From positions 1-55,213 of the forward strand of contig NZ_JBMERR010000028.1 of assembly GCF_048820915.1 (NCBI RefSeq): DNA of 55,213 nt. The letters run 5' to 3'. Numbering within the stretch: position 1 is the first letter of the stretch; every line of letters starts with the position of its first letter. The DNA comes from Cribrihabitans_A pelagius (GTDB taxonomy: Bacteria > Pseudomonadota > Alphaproteobacteria > Rhodobacterales > Rhodobacteraceae). A program made the translations under genes and the position numbers. Below, in pieces: positions 35,263-44,676 of this stretch. A model generated the notes under the pieces. It was not told where the DNA came from. It was given only the letters and a program-made list of their open reading frames with translations, and searched no databases.

Positions 35263-35425
35263 TGTGGACAAAACCGCCCGCGAATCCCGCCCCGGCAGAG
35301 ATCTGGGGGACTATGCAGCGCAGACCCCATCATGTAGGCTGCGCATCAAGAACCGGATTAAACCGGCCAATTATGCCCACAGGCACAGCGGCGGATATCC
35401 ACAAGGCTTCCACAGGCCGTCCACA
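35263..35425 (+). promoter_or_regulatory. cluster of DnaA-box-like motifs upstream of dnaB, partly 11-bp phased
   Basis: The 255-bp pyrE-dnaB spacer holds five CCACA cores related to the DnaA box TTATCCACA: TTGTCCACA (35263-35271, minus strand), ATGCCCACA (35373-35381), ATATCCACA (35395-35403), GCTTCCACA (35406-35414) and CCGTCCACA (35417-35425). The last three start exactly 11 bp apart and the second is 22 bp before the third, so the plus-strand motifs fall on one face of the helix. This suggests DnaA control of dnaB or DnaA loading; DnaA binding is not shown. Confidence 0.6.
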
Positions 35426-35491
35426 GGGATTTCCAGATAGCCAGCTGCCGGCAAACCGCCTAATGAGAGCGGCCAAACGACGAGAGCAGTG

Positions 35492-37009
35492 ATGAACGAG
35501 ATTACCCCTTTCGACGGCAATGTCCCGCCCGCCCCGATGCCCGGCGAGCCCGCCGCAGGCGCGCCGATGCCGGACAACGAGCTGCCTCACTCGGTGGAGG
35601 CGGAGCAGCAGCTTCTGGGCGCGATCCTGACCAACAACGAGGTCTACGACAAGATCGCCTCGATCATCAATTCCACCCATTTCTACGACCCGGTCCACGC
35701 CCGCATCTACGAGGTTGCGGCGGCCCGGATCTCCAAGAACGCGCTGGCCTCGCCGGTGACGCTGAAGGCCTTCCTCGAAGATCACGAAGGCCTGAAGGAG
35801 CTGGGCGGCCCGGCCTATCTGGCCAAGCTTGCGGGCGCCTCGATCTCGGCCTTTGCGGTGCGCGATTATGCGCAGATGATCTATGATCTCGCGATCCGGC
35901 GCGAGCTGATCGCGCTGGGCCAGAGCATCTCGGAAAAGGCCCGCCGTGTCGATGTCGCCTCCGAGCCGCGCGAGCAGATCGTGGAAGCGGAACAATCACT
36001 TTACCAGCTCGCCGAGCAGGGCCAGACCGAAAGCGGCTTCAAGTCCTTCCTGAAAGCGGTGACCGAGGCCGTCAACGTCACCAACGAGGCCTATCAGCGC
36101 GGCGGCGGCATGGCCGGGATCTCCACCGGGCTGGATGACCTCGACAAGCAGCTTGGCGGCCTGCACCCCTCGGACCTCCTGATCCTCGCCGGGCGCCCCT
36201 CGATGGGGAAAACCTCGCTCGCGACCAACATCGCCTTCAATGTTGCCAAGGCCTACAAGCGCGGAGTGAAGCCCGACGGCAGCGAAGGTGCGCTGGATGG
36301 CGGCGTGGTGGGCTTCTTCTCGCTCGAAATGTCGGCCGAGCAGCTCGCGGGCCGGATCCTTGCGGAAGCCTCGGAAATCTCCTCGCACAAGATCCGCCAG
36401 GGCGACATGACCGAGGGCGAATTCCGCCGCTTCGTGCAGGCTGCGAAGGACTTGGAAAGCTGTCCGCTGTTCATCGACGATACCCCGGCGATCCCGATCT
36501 CCCAGCTCGCGGCACGGGCACGGCGGCTGAAGCGGACGCATGGGCTTGACCTGCTGGTGATCGACTACCTGCAGCTCTGCCGCGGCATGGCCGAAAACCG
36601 GGTGAACGAGATTGCCGAAATCTCCATGGGGATGAAGGCGATTGCCAAGGAGCTGAACATTCCGGTGATTGCGCTGTCGCAGCTGTCGCGACAGGTCGAA
36701 AACCGCGACGACAAACGCCCGCAGCTGTCGGACCTGCGTGAATCGGGCTCGATCGAACAGGACGCCGACGTGGTGATGTTCGTGTTCCGCGAGGAATACT
36801 ACAAGGAGCGCGAAAAGCCCGGCGATCATGAGCTGGACAAGATGGAAGAATGGAAACAGGCGATGGAGCGGCTGCACGCCAAGGCCGAGGTCATCGTCGG
36901 CAAGCAGCGTCACGGCCCCATCGGCACGGTGGAGCTGTCCTTCGAGGCCCAGTTCACCCGCTTCGGCAACCTGGCGAAGCCCTGGCAGCAGGCGCAGGAC
37001 GGCTACTGA
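35492..37009 (+). CDS. dnaB: replicative DNA helicase
   Basis: This is the hexameric 5'-3' helicase that unwinds DNA at the replication fork. The 505-residue protein has the N-terminal primase-interacting domain (about 30-130, LPHSVEAEQQLLGAILTN) and the C-terminal RecA-type ATPase domain with Walker A LAGRPSMGKTSLA (about 233), GVVGFFSLEMSAEQLA, Walker B LLVIDYLQLC (about 354) and SQLSRQVENRDDKRP. No intein is present. A GTG immediately before the ATG (35489) would add one residue. The gene stands next to alr-mlaEF-radA, a familiar alphaproteobacterial order. Confidence 0.96.
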   Translation: MNEITPFDGNVPPAPMPGEPAAGAPMPDNELPHSVEAEQQLLGAILTNNEVYDKIASIINSTHFYDPVHARIYEVAAARISKNALASPVTLKAFLEDHEGLKELGGPAYLAKLAGASISAFAVRDYAQMIYDLAIRRELIALGQSISEKARRVDVASEPREQIVEAEQSLYQLAEQGQTESGFKSFLKAVTEAVNVTNEAYQRGGGMAGISTGLDDLDKQLGGLHPSDLLILAGRPSMGKTSLATNIAFNVAKAYKRGVKPDGSEGALDGGVVGFFSLEMSAEQLAGRILAEASEISSHKIRQGDMTEGEFRRFVQAAKDLESCPLFIDDTPAIPISQLAARARRLKRTHGLDLLVIDYLQLCRGMAENRVNEIAEISMGMKAIAKELNIPVIALSQLSRQVENRDDKRPQLSDLRESGSIEQDADVVMFVFREEYYKEREKPGDHELDKMEEWKQAMERLHAKAEVIVGKQRHGPIGTVELSFEAQFTRFGNLAKPWQQAQDGY

Positions 37010-37073
37010 CGCGGTATCTTGGGGGCAAATCCACCGCACCCACAGCATGATGTGGCAAAACGGCGCGTTTACT

Positions 37074-37104
37074 TGAAATTTGGCAATTTGCCGTCAAAAT
37101 TTCA
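37074..37104. promoter_or_regulatory. AT-rich compound palindrome after dnaB
   Basis: Outer arms TGAAATTT and AAATTTCA enclose an inner GGCAATTTGCC, all within 31 bp. It lies 65 bp past the dnaB stop and 138 bp before a short ORF with a strong ribosome-binding site. In this GC-rich genome such an AT-rich dyad is a candidate operator/promoter. Confidence 0.5.
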
Positions 37105-37241
37105 CTTGTACGCAGCGCCGGAATGCGCGAACCATGCAAGGGCCTGCGATAACCATGCTGGAGAGCTCCTGCTTGATTAACCGCACGGCACTTGGTAAAA
37201 CAGGGATCCGCTGCACAAGAGCAGCAAGAGGAAGGTGAAAT

Positions 37242-37271
37242 ATGACTGGACCCGATCCGATCATCGTCTGA
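37242..37271 (+). CDS. possible 9-residue peptide MTGPDPIIV
   Basis: ATG at 37242 opens nine codons and ends in TGA. It is preceded by AGAGGAAGGTGAAAT, one of the best ribosome-binding sites in the window, and by a small hairpin GCTGC/GCAGC (37210-37225). A GC-rich stem at 37283-37308 follows. Promoter-like AT-rich dyad, hairpin, ORF and terminator-like stem together look like a mini-transcription unit. No gene on the plus strand follows for nearly 900 bp, so a classical leader peptide role is unlikely. Coding is unproven. Confidence 0.35.
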   Translation: MTGPDPIIV

Positions 37272-37282
37272 CCCGAAACGCA

Positions 37283-37308
37283 AAGCCGTCCCTCCCGGGG
37301 GGCGGCTT
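37283..37308 (+). terminator. GC-rich stem after the mini-ORF
   Basis: AAGCCG-T-CCC and GGG-G-CGGCTT pair around a TCCCG-containing loop just after the mini-ORF stop. There is no T-tract, so it is a possible terminator only. Confidence 0.35.
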
Positions 37309-37433
37309 GCCCGTTCAGCCCTCCGCCTTCGATCACCGCCAGCTCCCAGCTTTGCGCAGCGCCGCCCGGCGAGCCGCCTTGACGGTCTTCACCCCCCTTG
37401 CGCCGGGCGCCGGGTGAACGCCCCGCGCGCGCC

Positions 37434-37976
37434 TCAGTCCGGCTGCTGCCGGTGCAGACCCAGATCCGGAAAGTCCCGCTCGAATCTCTGCAGCAACGAC
37501 ACTCCGCGCGCCTGTGCCGTCCCGGCCGTGCGCCGGATCACCTCGACCGCGTTGATCCGCCCCTCCAGCGTCAGCGTTCCGTAGCTCGGCAGGTTGACCC
37601 CTTCCACCTGCACCCGGATGCGCTCCAGCGTGCCGTAGAAATCCACCAGCGCAAACAACGCGCCGTCGGCCACGTTGTGCACCTCGGCGATCCGTGTCCG
37701 GTAGATCTCCGTATGGCGCGCGTCGGTGATATGCGGGATCAGCTTGGGATAGGCCTCCAGCGTCGCGCGCAGCTTCTCGGACGAGACCGATTTCGCCAGG
37801 AACCGCTCCATGTCCCGGGTGTTGAAGTCGATCTCCGCATAAAGCGCCCGGATCAGGTTGCGCTTGTCGCGCCGGGCCCGCCTGGCCGCGCGCCAGTCGT
37901 CAAACAGCCGCTTGCCGAACCACAGGAAGAACCCCAGCGTCGGGCCGATCACCGCAATCAGAAGCTTGGTCTCCAC
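37434..37976 (-). CDS. small membrane-anchored protein of unknown function
   Basis: The 180-residue protein has one N-terminal membrane helix (about 4-22, LLIAVIGPTLGFFLWFGKRL), a strongly basic stretch (RAARRARRDKRNLIRALYAE), which places the rest in the cytoplasm by the positive-inside rule, and then a helical soluble domain. I recognise no family. It lies alone on the minus strand between dnaB and alr. Many bacterial genomes hold similar single-helix proteins of this size without assigned function. Confidence 0.7.
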   Translation of the reverse strand: METKLLIAVIGPTLGFFLWFGKRLFDDWRAARRARRDKRNLIRALYAEIDFNTRDMERFLAKSVSSEKLRATLEAYPKLIPHITDARHTEIYRTRIAEVHNVADGALFALVDFYGTLERIRVQVEGVNLPSYGTLTLEGRINAVEVIRRTAGTAQARGVSLLQRFERDFPDLGLHRQQPD

Positions 37977-38150
37977 CGCCCGTCCCTCCGGCCTCCACGG
38001 GGCCGTTCCCCTACCCAGTCAACCAGACGTGAGGCTAACCAGCTGCCGCGGCACGGTAAACCGGCAATTTCCCGCGGCCTTTGCATGGCGAAACACCGCC
38101 GCGGCAGCCTTTCCCCTTGACCTGCCAGCCGCCCATGTCATGAACGGCGC

Positions 38151-39188
38151 ATGAGCATGGCAAGACTGACAATCAACCTGGATGCGCTGGTGGCCAACTG
38201 GCGCAATCTCGATGCCCTGACCCGCTGCGAGACCGCCGCGGTGGTCAAGGCCAATGGCTACGGCCTGGATGCCGGCCGCGTCGGCCAGGCGCTGGCCAAG
38301 GCGGGGGTGCGCAACTTCTTCGTTGCCGCCGCCGAGGAAGGCGGCGCGCTGCGCCGCGCGCTGGGCCCCGGGGTGGGGATTTCGGTCTTCTCCGGCCACA
38401 TGGACGGCGACACCAAGCTTCTGAAGGATTTCCAGCTCACCCCGATGCTGAATTCGCTCGACCAGATGCTGCGCCACTTCGAGAACCTGCCCGGCCACCC
38501 CTTTGGCGTGCAGCTCGACAGCGGCATGAACCGGCTTGGCATGGAGCCCGCCGAATGGGCCGCAGTGCGCGATATCGCGCTGGGCCAGAGCCCGGTGCTG
38601 CTGATGTCGCACCTCGCCTGCGCCGACGAGCCGGGCCACCCGATGAACCCGCACCAGCTGCGCGCCTTCCGCGAGATGACCGACGGGCTGGATATCCCGC
38701 GCTCGCTGGCAGCAACCGGCGGCATGATGCTCGGCCCCGACTACCACTTCGACCTCTGCCGCCCGGGCATCGGCCTTTATGGCGGCCGCCCCTTCACAGA
38801 AGCGCTGCCGGTCACCCGGCTCGACCTGCCGGTGATCCAGCTGCGTGATCTGGAGCCGGGCGAGACCGCGGGGTACGGCAACACCTGGACCGCCCGCCGC
38901 CCCAGCCGCATCGCCACCGTCGCGGCGGGCTATGCCGACGGGCTGCACCGGGCACTGAGCGGCACCGGCCTCATGGTCTTTGCCGGCGATACCCCCTGCC
39001 CGGTGGTGGGCCGCATCTCGATGGACCTGATCACGGTGGATGTGACCGGCCTGGAAGAGCCGCCGGCAGCGCTCAGCATTCTCAACGAGCAGCAGACCGT
39101 GGACACCCTGGCCGACGCGGCGGGCACCATCGGCTACGAGATCCTGACCGGCCTCGGCCACCGCTTCGCGCGGACCTACCTGGGATGA
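38151..39188 (+). CDS. alr: alanine racemase
   Basis: This PLP enzyme interconverts L- and D-alanine for peptidoglycan. The 345-residue protein has the PLP-lysine motif AAVVKANGYGLDAG (Lys about 34), the segment FGVQLDSGMNRLG (about 120-132) with the substrate-binding arginine, and the second catalytic tyrosine region in AAGYADGLHRALS (about 260). An alternative ATG two codons on (38157) cannot be excluded. The stop overlaps the mlaE start (ATGA). Confidence 0.94.
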   Translation: MSMARLTINLDALVANWRNLDALTRCETAAVVKANGYGLDAGRVGQALAKAGVRNFFVAAAEEGGALRRALGPGVGISVFSGHMDGDTKLLKDFQLTPMLNSLDQMLRHFENLPGHPFGVQLDSGMNRLGMEPAEWAAVRDIALGQSPVLLMSHLACADEPGHPMNPHQLRAFREMTDGLDIPRSLAATGGMMLGPDYHFDLCRPGIGLYGGRPFTEALPVTRLDLPVIQLRDLEPGETAGYGNTWTARRPSRIATVAAGYADGLHRALSGTGLMVFAGDTPCPVVGRISMDLITVDVTGLEEPPAALSILNEQQTVDTLADAAGTIGYEILTGLGHRFARTYLG

Positions 39189-39967
39189 ACCCGCTTGCCC
39201 TCCTGGCCCGCCTCGGCGGCACGTCGCTGGCGGCGCTGGCAGCGGTGGGCCGTGCGGCGCTGTTCGCGCTCAGCGCCTTCAGCCACATGCTGCGGCCGCC
39301 CTTCTACCCGCGCGAGTTCCTGCACGCGCTGATGAACATCGGCTGGCTGTCGCTGCCGGTGGTGGGGCTGACCGCGATCTTCACCGGCGGCGCGCTGGCG
39401 CTGCAGATCTACGCCGGCGGCGCCCGCTTCAACGCCGAAGCCGTGGTGCCGCAGATCGTCGCCATCGGCATGGTGCGCGAGCTGGGCCCGGTGCTGGTCG
39501 GGCTGATGATCGCGGCGCGCGTCACCTCCTCCATCGCGGCCGAGATCGCCACCATGAAGGTGACCGAGCAGATCGACGCGCTGGTGACGCTGTCGACGCA
39601 CCCGATGAAATACTTGGTCGCGCCGCGGGTGCTGGCGGCGCTGATCACCGTGCCGGTGCTGGTCGGCGTCGGCGACATCATCGGCATTGCCGGCGGCTAC
39701 ACGGTGGCAACCCAGAACCTCGGCTTCAACGCCGCTGCCTACCTCAAGAACACGGTCGATTTCCTGGAAACGCTCGATATTGTCTCCTCGCTGGTAAAAG
39801 GCGCCGCCTTCGGCACCATCGCGGCAATGATGGGCTGCTATTACGGCATGCAGTCGGGCCGCGGCGCCCAGGGCGTGGGCCGCGCCACCAAGGGCTCGGT
39901 CGAGGCCGCCGCGGTGCTGATTCTGGCCGCCAACTTCATCCTGACCGGAGTGTTCTTCTCGCTATGA
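39185..39967 (+). CDS. mlaE: MlaE family ABC transporter permease
   Basis: This is the inner-membrane permease of the Mla phospholipid transport system, which maintains outer-membrane lipid asymmetry. The 260-residue protein has five to six membrane segments and the family motifs ALQIYAGGARFNAEAVVPQI, GMVRELGPVLVGLMIAARVT, SSIAAEIATMKVTEQIDAL and KGAAFGTIAAMMGCYYG. It is coupled to both alr and mlaF by 4-bp overlaps. No MlaD (MCE-domain) gene follows, which is unusual for a complete system. Confidence 0.92.
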   Translation: MNPLALLARLGGTSLAALAAVGRAALFALSAFSHMLRPPFYPREFLHALMNIGWLSLPVVGLTAIFTGGALALQIYAGGARFNAEAVVPQIVAIGMVRELGPVLVGLMIAARVTSSIAAEIATMKVTEQIDALVTLSTHPMKYLVAPRVLAALITVPVLVGVGDIIGIAGGYTVATQNLGFNAAAYLKNTVDFLETLDIVSSLVKGAAFGTIAAMMGCYYGMQSGRGAQGVGRATKGSVEAAAVLILAANFILTGVFFSL

Positions 39968-40710
39968 TCCGCCTGGACAACGTAGAAAAAGCCTTCGGCG
40001 GCAACCGTGTGCTGAACGGCATGAGCCTGGAGATCCCCAAGGGCAGCTCGATGGTGATCATCGGCGGCTCGGGCACCGGCAAATCGGTGGCGCTTAAGTG
40101 CATCCTCGGCCTGATACAGCCCGATTCCGGCCAGATCCTGGTCGATGGCAAGCCCGCGGGCGCGGGCGACCGCGATGCCTTCCTCGCCCGCTTCGGGATG
40201 CTGTTTCAGGGCGGCGCGCTGTTTGACAGCTTGCCGGTCTGGCAGAACGTGGCCTTTCGTCTGTTGCGCGGCGCGCTCAAGCGCCCGGTGGAGGAAGCCC
40301 GCGGGATCGCCATCGAGAAGCTGCGCCGCGTCGGCCTCAAATCCTCCGTTGCCGACCTATTGCCGGCCGAGCTGTCGGGCGGCATGCAGAAGCGCGTCGG
40401 GCTGGCCCGCGCCATCGCCGCCGAGCCCGAGATCATCTTCTTTGACGAGCCCACCACCGGGCTCGACCCGATCATGTCCGGCGTCATCAACGACCTGATC
40501 CGCGAGATCGTGGTCGAGATGGGCGCCACCGCAATGACCATCACCCACGACATGACTTCAGTGCGCGCCATTGCCGACAACGTGGCGATGCTGCACGGCG
40601 GGGTGATCCAATGGACCGGCCCGGTGCGCGAGATGGACGCCTCGGGCGATCCTTACGTGGAACAGTTCATCCACGGCCGCGCCGAAGGCCCGATCGAGGC
40701 GGTGCGCTAA
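39964..40710 (+). CDS. mlaF: MlaF family ABC transporter ATP-binding protein
   Basis: This is the ATPase that powers MlaE. The 248-residue protein has Walker A IIGGSGTGKSVALKC (about 36), the Q-loop RFGMLFQGGALFDSLPVWQN, ABC signature LSGGMQKRVGLARAIA (about 139), Walker B IIFFDEPTTGLDP (about 158) and the H-loop ITHDM. The GALFDSL stretch after the Q-loop is characteristic of MlaF. It is the last gene of the alr-mlaE-mlaF unit; a long GC-rich spacer without gene follows. Confidence 0.93.
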   Translation: MIRLDNVEKAFGGNRVLNGMSLEIPKGSSMVIIGGSGTGKSVALKCILGLIQPDSGQILVDGKPAGAGDRDAFLARFGMLFQGGALFDSLPVWQNVAFRLLRGALKRPVEEARGIAIEKLRRVGLKSSVADLLPAELSGGMQKRVGLARAIAAEPEIIFFDEPTTGLDPIMSGVINDLIREIVVEMGATAMTITHDMTSVRAIADNVAMLHGGVIQWTGPVREMDASGDPYVEQFIHGRAEGPIEAVR

Positions 40711-40847
40711 AGCCCCTGCCCGCTCCGCGCATCCAAACCACCCCGCCGCTTCTTCAGGCCGCCAGAAAACCCCGGAGGAGCCGCGCGCCCCAGTTCCGGC
40801 ATCCGCAAGTTCCGCGCCGCCTGCGCCTTGAGCCGCCCCCGCCGCCT

Positions 40848-40905
40848 TCTTCTTGCTGCAAATATCCCGGGGGAGCCGCGCTGCCGCGCGGCGGGGGCAG
40901 CGCCC
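40848..40905. repeat. extragenic repeat, copy 3
   Basis: TTCTTCTTGCTGCAAATATC is followed by CCGGGGGAGCC and a GC hairpin (GCCGCGC/GCGCGGC region). It has the same opening blocks as the copies at 16981 and 23685; only the hairpin part differs. Confidence 0.7.
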
Positions 40906-41120
40906 CCTCTTGGTGCCGCCGCCCCAGGCTGCGCGCGGCCGCTATAACCTCTTGATCCGCGGGCAAACCGCCCCAGTTCAATGTGAAGAACCATCCGGGA
41001 TTCCACGCCCGGGTCCGTCCGCTGTGCCCTGACCGGGCGTCCCCCCATGCGCGCCGGACCCCGGAGATCCTCTTGTTGCCGCTGGAAGGGGGGCCTATGG
41101 CCAGATTGCTGCCTTATCTC

Positions 41121-41195
41121 ATCTCTGCACGGCTCGGTTTCGCACGGGCCTCTGCTGCATGGCCCGGTACCGCAAGGGCCACCACTGTGCGGCCC
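41121..41195. repeat. imperfect 15-bp tandem repeat, five units
   Basis: The units are ATCTCTGCACGGCTC, GGTTTCGCACGGGCC, TCTGCTGCATGGCCC, GGTACCGCAAGGGCC and ACCACTGTGCGGCCC, sharing a core close to TGCANGGCCC at constant 15-bp spacing. A sixth, poorer unit may follow. In one plus frame the repeat would encode five-residue units ending HG/QG/CG-P; no start signal supports translation. Confidence 0.6.
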
Positions 41196-41470
41196 GCTGA
41201 TGCGGCTTGCCTCGGGACACATCCGCCTGGCCAGACCGGTCCGGCGCGGCTGCCCGCTGGCCCGCCAGCTTTCCCGCGCCGGGCAGCCGGCACCGGCTGC
41301 AAGGCCCCGGCCGCGCGAACGGCGGATAATTGCCAAAAATTCGATTCTTGTGCAACATATTGCCGGTTGGCCGCGTTGACGTGTTCCGAGGGTGCCGCCG
41401 CGGACGGCCTGCAAGGCCGCCCGCCCCGCCGCCAGCCCCCGGGTGGTATTGAATTTCTGGAGGGGTACGC

Positions 41471-42265
41471 ATGACCGCTTTTCACGATGTCCTGTTCAAA
41501 GCTCAAACCCTGTTTCAGCGGCTTACCTTCGCGCTGATCTGCGCCGCCGCACTTGGCGCGGTTGTGGCGACCGCCCTCTCGGCGGCGGGGGTCTGGCCCT
41601 GGCTCACGCTGGAGGCCGGGCTGAACGGCACGCTGTATCCCCAGGCCGGCATGGTCGCGCAGATCGCCCTCACCGTGCTGGCCGTGATGCTGGCCTTCTT
41701 CCTCCCGGCAAATGGCCGGATGCTGGCGCTGGAAAATTCGCACCGGAAATTCACCTTGCAAATGGAGGATGTGGCCCGCGCCTATCACGCCGCTCACGCT
41801 GCGGACCGCAAGGGCCTGTTCAATGCCGCTTCGGAGTTCGACGCCGTCAAGGAACGGCTTGCCTTCATGCGCAACCATCCGGATTTGGGCGGCCTGGAAC
41901 CTGAGGTGCTGGAACTGGCCGCGCAGATGAGCCAGGTGAGCCAGGATCTGGCGAAAACCTATTCGGATGACAATGTCAGCCGCGCCCGGACCTTCCTGAA
42001 ACAGCGCCAGGAAGAGCTGGAGGCGTTCCAGGCCCGGCTGGAAGATACCAAGGCGGTGGTGGCGGAGCTCCGCCAGTGGACCCGGGACGTCGAAATCGAG
42101 GAATCGCTGGCGAAATCACATTTGGCGCGGCTGCGGGAAGAGGTTTTCGAGCTGATGCCGGAACTGTCGGCGCAACTGCACGGAAAACCGGACGGCACCG
42201 GCCCCGATTCGGGCCCCGGCACCGGCAGCGTCGTGCCCATGCAGCCGCCGCGCCGCGCCGATTGA
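41471..42265 (+). CDS. membrane-anchored coiled-coil protein, function unknown
   Basis: The 264-residue protein has two N-terminal membrane helices (about 17-42 and 58-80) and a long cytoplasmic, charged, mostly helical region (about 85-230, for example FLKQRQEELEAFQARLEDTK) likely to form coiled coil, ending in a Gly/Pro-rich tail. Similar roseobacter proteins are, as I recall, labelled 'DNA repair protein', probably because they lie next to radA; no repair domain is visible here. It precedes radA by 56 bp and a GGAGGGG lies before the ATG. Confidence 0.8.
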   Translation: MTAFHDVLFKAQTLFQRLTFALICAAALGAVVATALSAAGVWPWLTLEAGLNGTLYPQAGMVAQIALTVLAVMLAFFLPANGRMLALENSHRKFTLQMEDVARAYHAAHAADRKGLFNAASEFDAVKERLAFMRNHPDLGGLEPEVLELAAQMSQVSQDLAKTYSDDNVSRARTFLKQRQEELEAFQARLEDTKAVVAELRQWTRDVEIEESLAKSHLARLREEVFELMPELSAQLHGKPDGTGPDSGPGTGSVVPMQPPRRAD

Positions 42266-42321
42266 CGCCGCCTGCAACGGCAGGGCTTGAGACGGGCGCC
42301 AATCCCGGGCAGTAACCGGGG

Positions 42322-43683
<1,362 letters not shown>

Positions 43684-43724
43684 GGTCGCAAAAATTTCAA
43701 ATCGCAGGTTAACGGGCGAGGGAC

Positions 43725-44279
43725 ATGGACGGATTTACCATCATCGACGGGGTTGTCGCCCTGGTCATAGTCGTTTCGGCCTTGCTGGCTTATTCGCGCG
43801 GCTTCGTGCGCGAGGCGATGTCGATCGCGGGCTGGATCGCGGCCGGCATCCTCGCCTTCATCTTCGCACCGCAGGTGGAGCCGCTGATGGCCGAGCTCCC
43901 GGTGATCGGCGAATTCATTGCGGGCAGCTGCGAGTTGTCGATCATCGCCGCCTTTGCCGCGGTCTTTGCGCTGGCGCTGATCGTGGTCTCCTTTTTCACG
44001 CCCCTGTTTTCCACCATGGTGCAGCGCTCGGCGCTTGGCGGGCTGGACCAGGGCGCGGGTTTCTTCTTCGGGGTGCTGCGCGGCATCCTGCTCGTGGCGA
44101 TTGCCTTCTTCCTCTACAATGTGGTCATGACCGGCCAGTCGTTTACCATTGTTGACGAAAGCCGCTCGGCAGTGGTGTTCGAGCGCATGATCGGCAAGAT
44201 CGAGGACCGCAACCCGGAGCAGGCGCTTGGCTGGGTGACCCAGCAGTATGAGGCGCTGATCGGGTCCTGCGAACAGTAA
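43725..44279 (+). CDS. cvpA: CvpA family inner-membrane protein
   Basis: CvpA is a four-helix inner-membrane protein; in enterobacteria it is encoded near purF and is linked to colicin V production and envelope stress tolerance. The 184-residue protein starts DGFTIIDGVVALVIVVSALL and has the conserved segment YSRGFVREAMSIAGWIAAGI and three further helices, followed by a short cytoplasmic tail. It lies between radA and purF, as in many alphaproteobacteria, though here a Hint-domain gene intervenes before purF. A TTCG-loop terminator follows. Confidence 0.9.
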   Translation: MDGFTIIDGVVALVIVVSALLAYSRGFVREAMSIAGWIAAGILAFIFAPQVEPLMAELPVIGEFIAGSCELSIIAAFAAVFALALIVVSFFTPLFSTMVQRSALGGLDQGAGFFFGVLRGILLVAIAFFLYNVVMTGQSFTIVDESRSAVVFERMIGKIEDRNPEQALGWVTQQYEALIGSCEQ

Positions 44280-44311
44280 TTGGCCCCGGTGCCGCAGGGC
44301 TGACGCAGGCC

Positions 44312-44338
44312 ACGGGCGCCTTCGGGCGCCCGTTTTTT
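44312..44338 (+). terminator. rho-independent terminator after cvpA
   Basis: ACGGGCGCC-TTCG-GGCGCCCGT, a 9-bp stem with a stable TTCG tetraloop, is followed by six T residues, 33 bp past the cvpA stop. Confidence 0.95.
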
Positions 44339-44420
44339 CTGCCTTCATAAATGATATCAAGGGGTTGCGCCGCGCTGCCTGTTCCGCGCCAGCGCATGGG
44401 TTAAGGCCCCTGCAGTCAAG

Positions 44421-44436
44421 TTAATACACTGTTAAC
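44421..44436. promoter_or_regulatory. consensus CtrA-binding site
   Basis: TTAATACACTGTTAAC matches the full CtrA motif TTAA-N7-TTAAC exactly. It lies 241 bp upstream of the Hint-domain gene. Further TTAAC or TTAAG half-sites occur near 44401, 44494 and 44525. CtrA is the alphaproteobacterial response regulator of cell cycle, motility and, in Rhodobacterales, gene transfer agents. Confidence 0.65.
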
Positions 44437-44676
44437 CATATCAGAATCAGATTCGGCCCGCCGTCCGGGCCAAGGCGAACCCGGCGCCAAACGTTAAGGA
44501 AACCTCACCCGGCGCAGGGCAAAGGTTAACAATCCTCGGCAAAAAGGCCGGTTTGTCCCCGAAAAACCGCCCCGTCCCGCAATCGGCCAAAGCTTGCCCC
44601 AATTTCGGCCCAATTCGGGGGCCAATTGGCCTCATCGGCAAAACGCCGGGACGGATGGCTCAGAAGGGACGACACT

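Larger units (their letters stand above)
40711..41470. other. 760-bp spacer after mlaF: repeat elements, no gene seen
   Basis: The interval contains an extragenic repeat (40848-40905) and an imperfect 15-bp tandem repeat (41121-41195). Several long open frames cross it on both strands but show repetitive, Arg/Pro/Ala-rich sequence without ribosome-binding sites, as expected for shadow frames in GC-rich DNA. The end (about 41330-41390) is more AT-rich and may hold the promoter of the next gene. Confidence 0.6.

Noticed and set aside
41047..41379. 110-residue frame spanning the 15-bp repeat
   Set aside because: It has no ribosome-binding site, is cysteine/proline/arginine-rich, and its sequence is dominated by the tandem repeat; coding is not supported.
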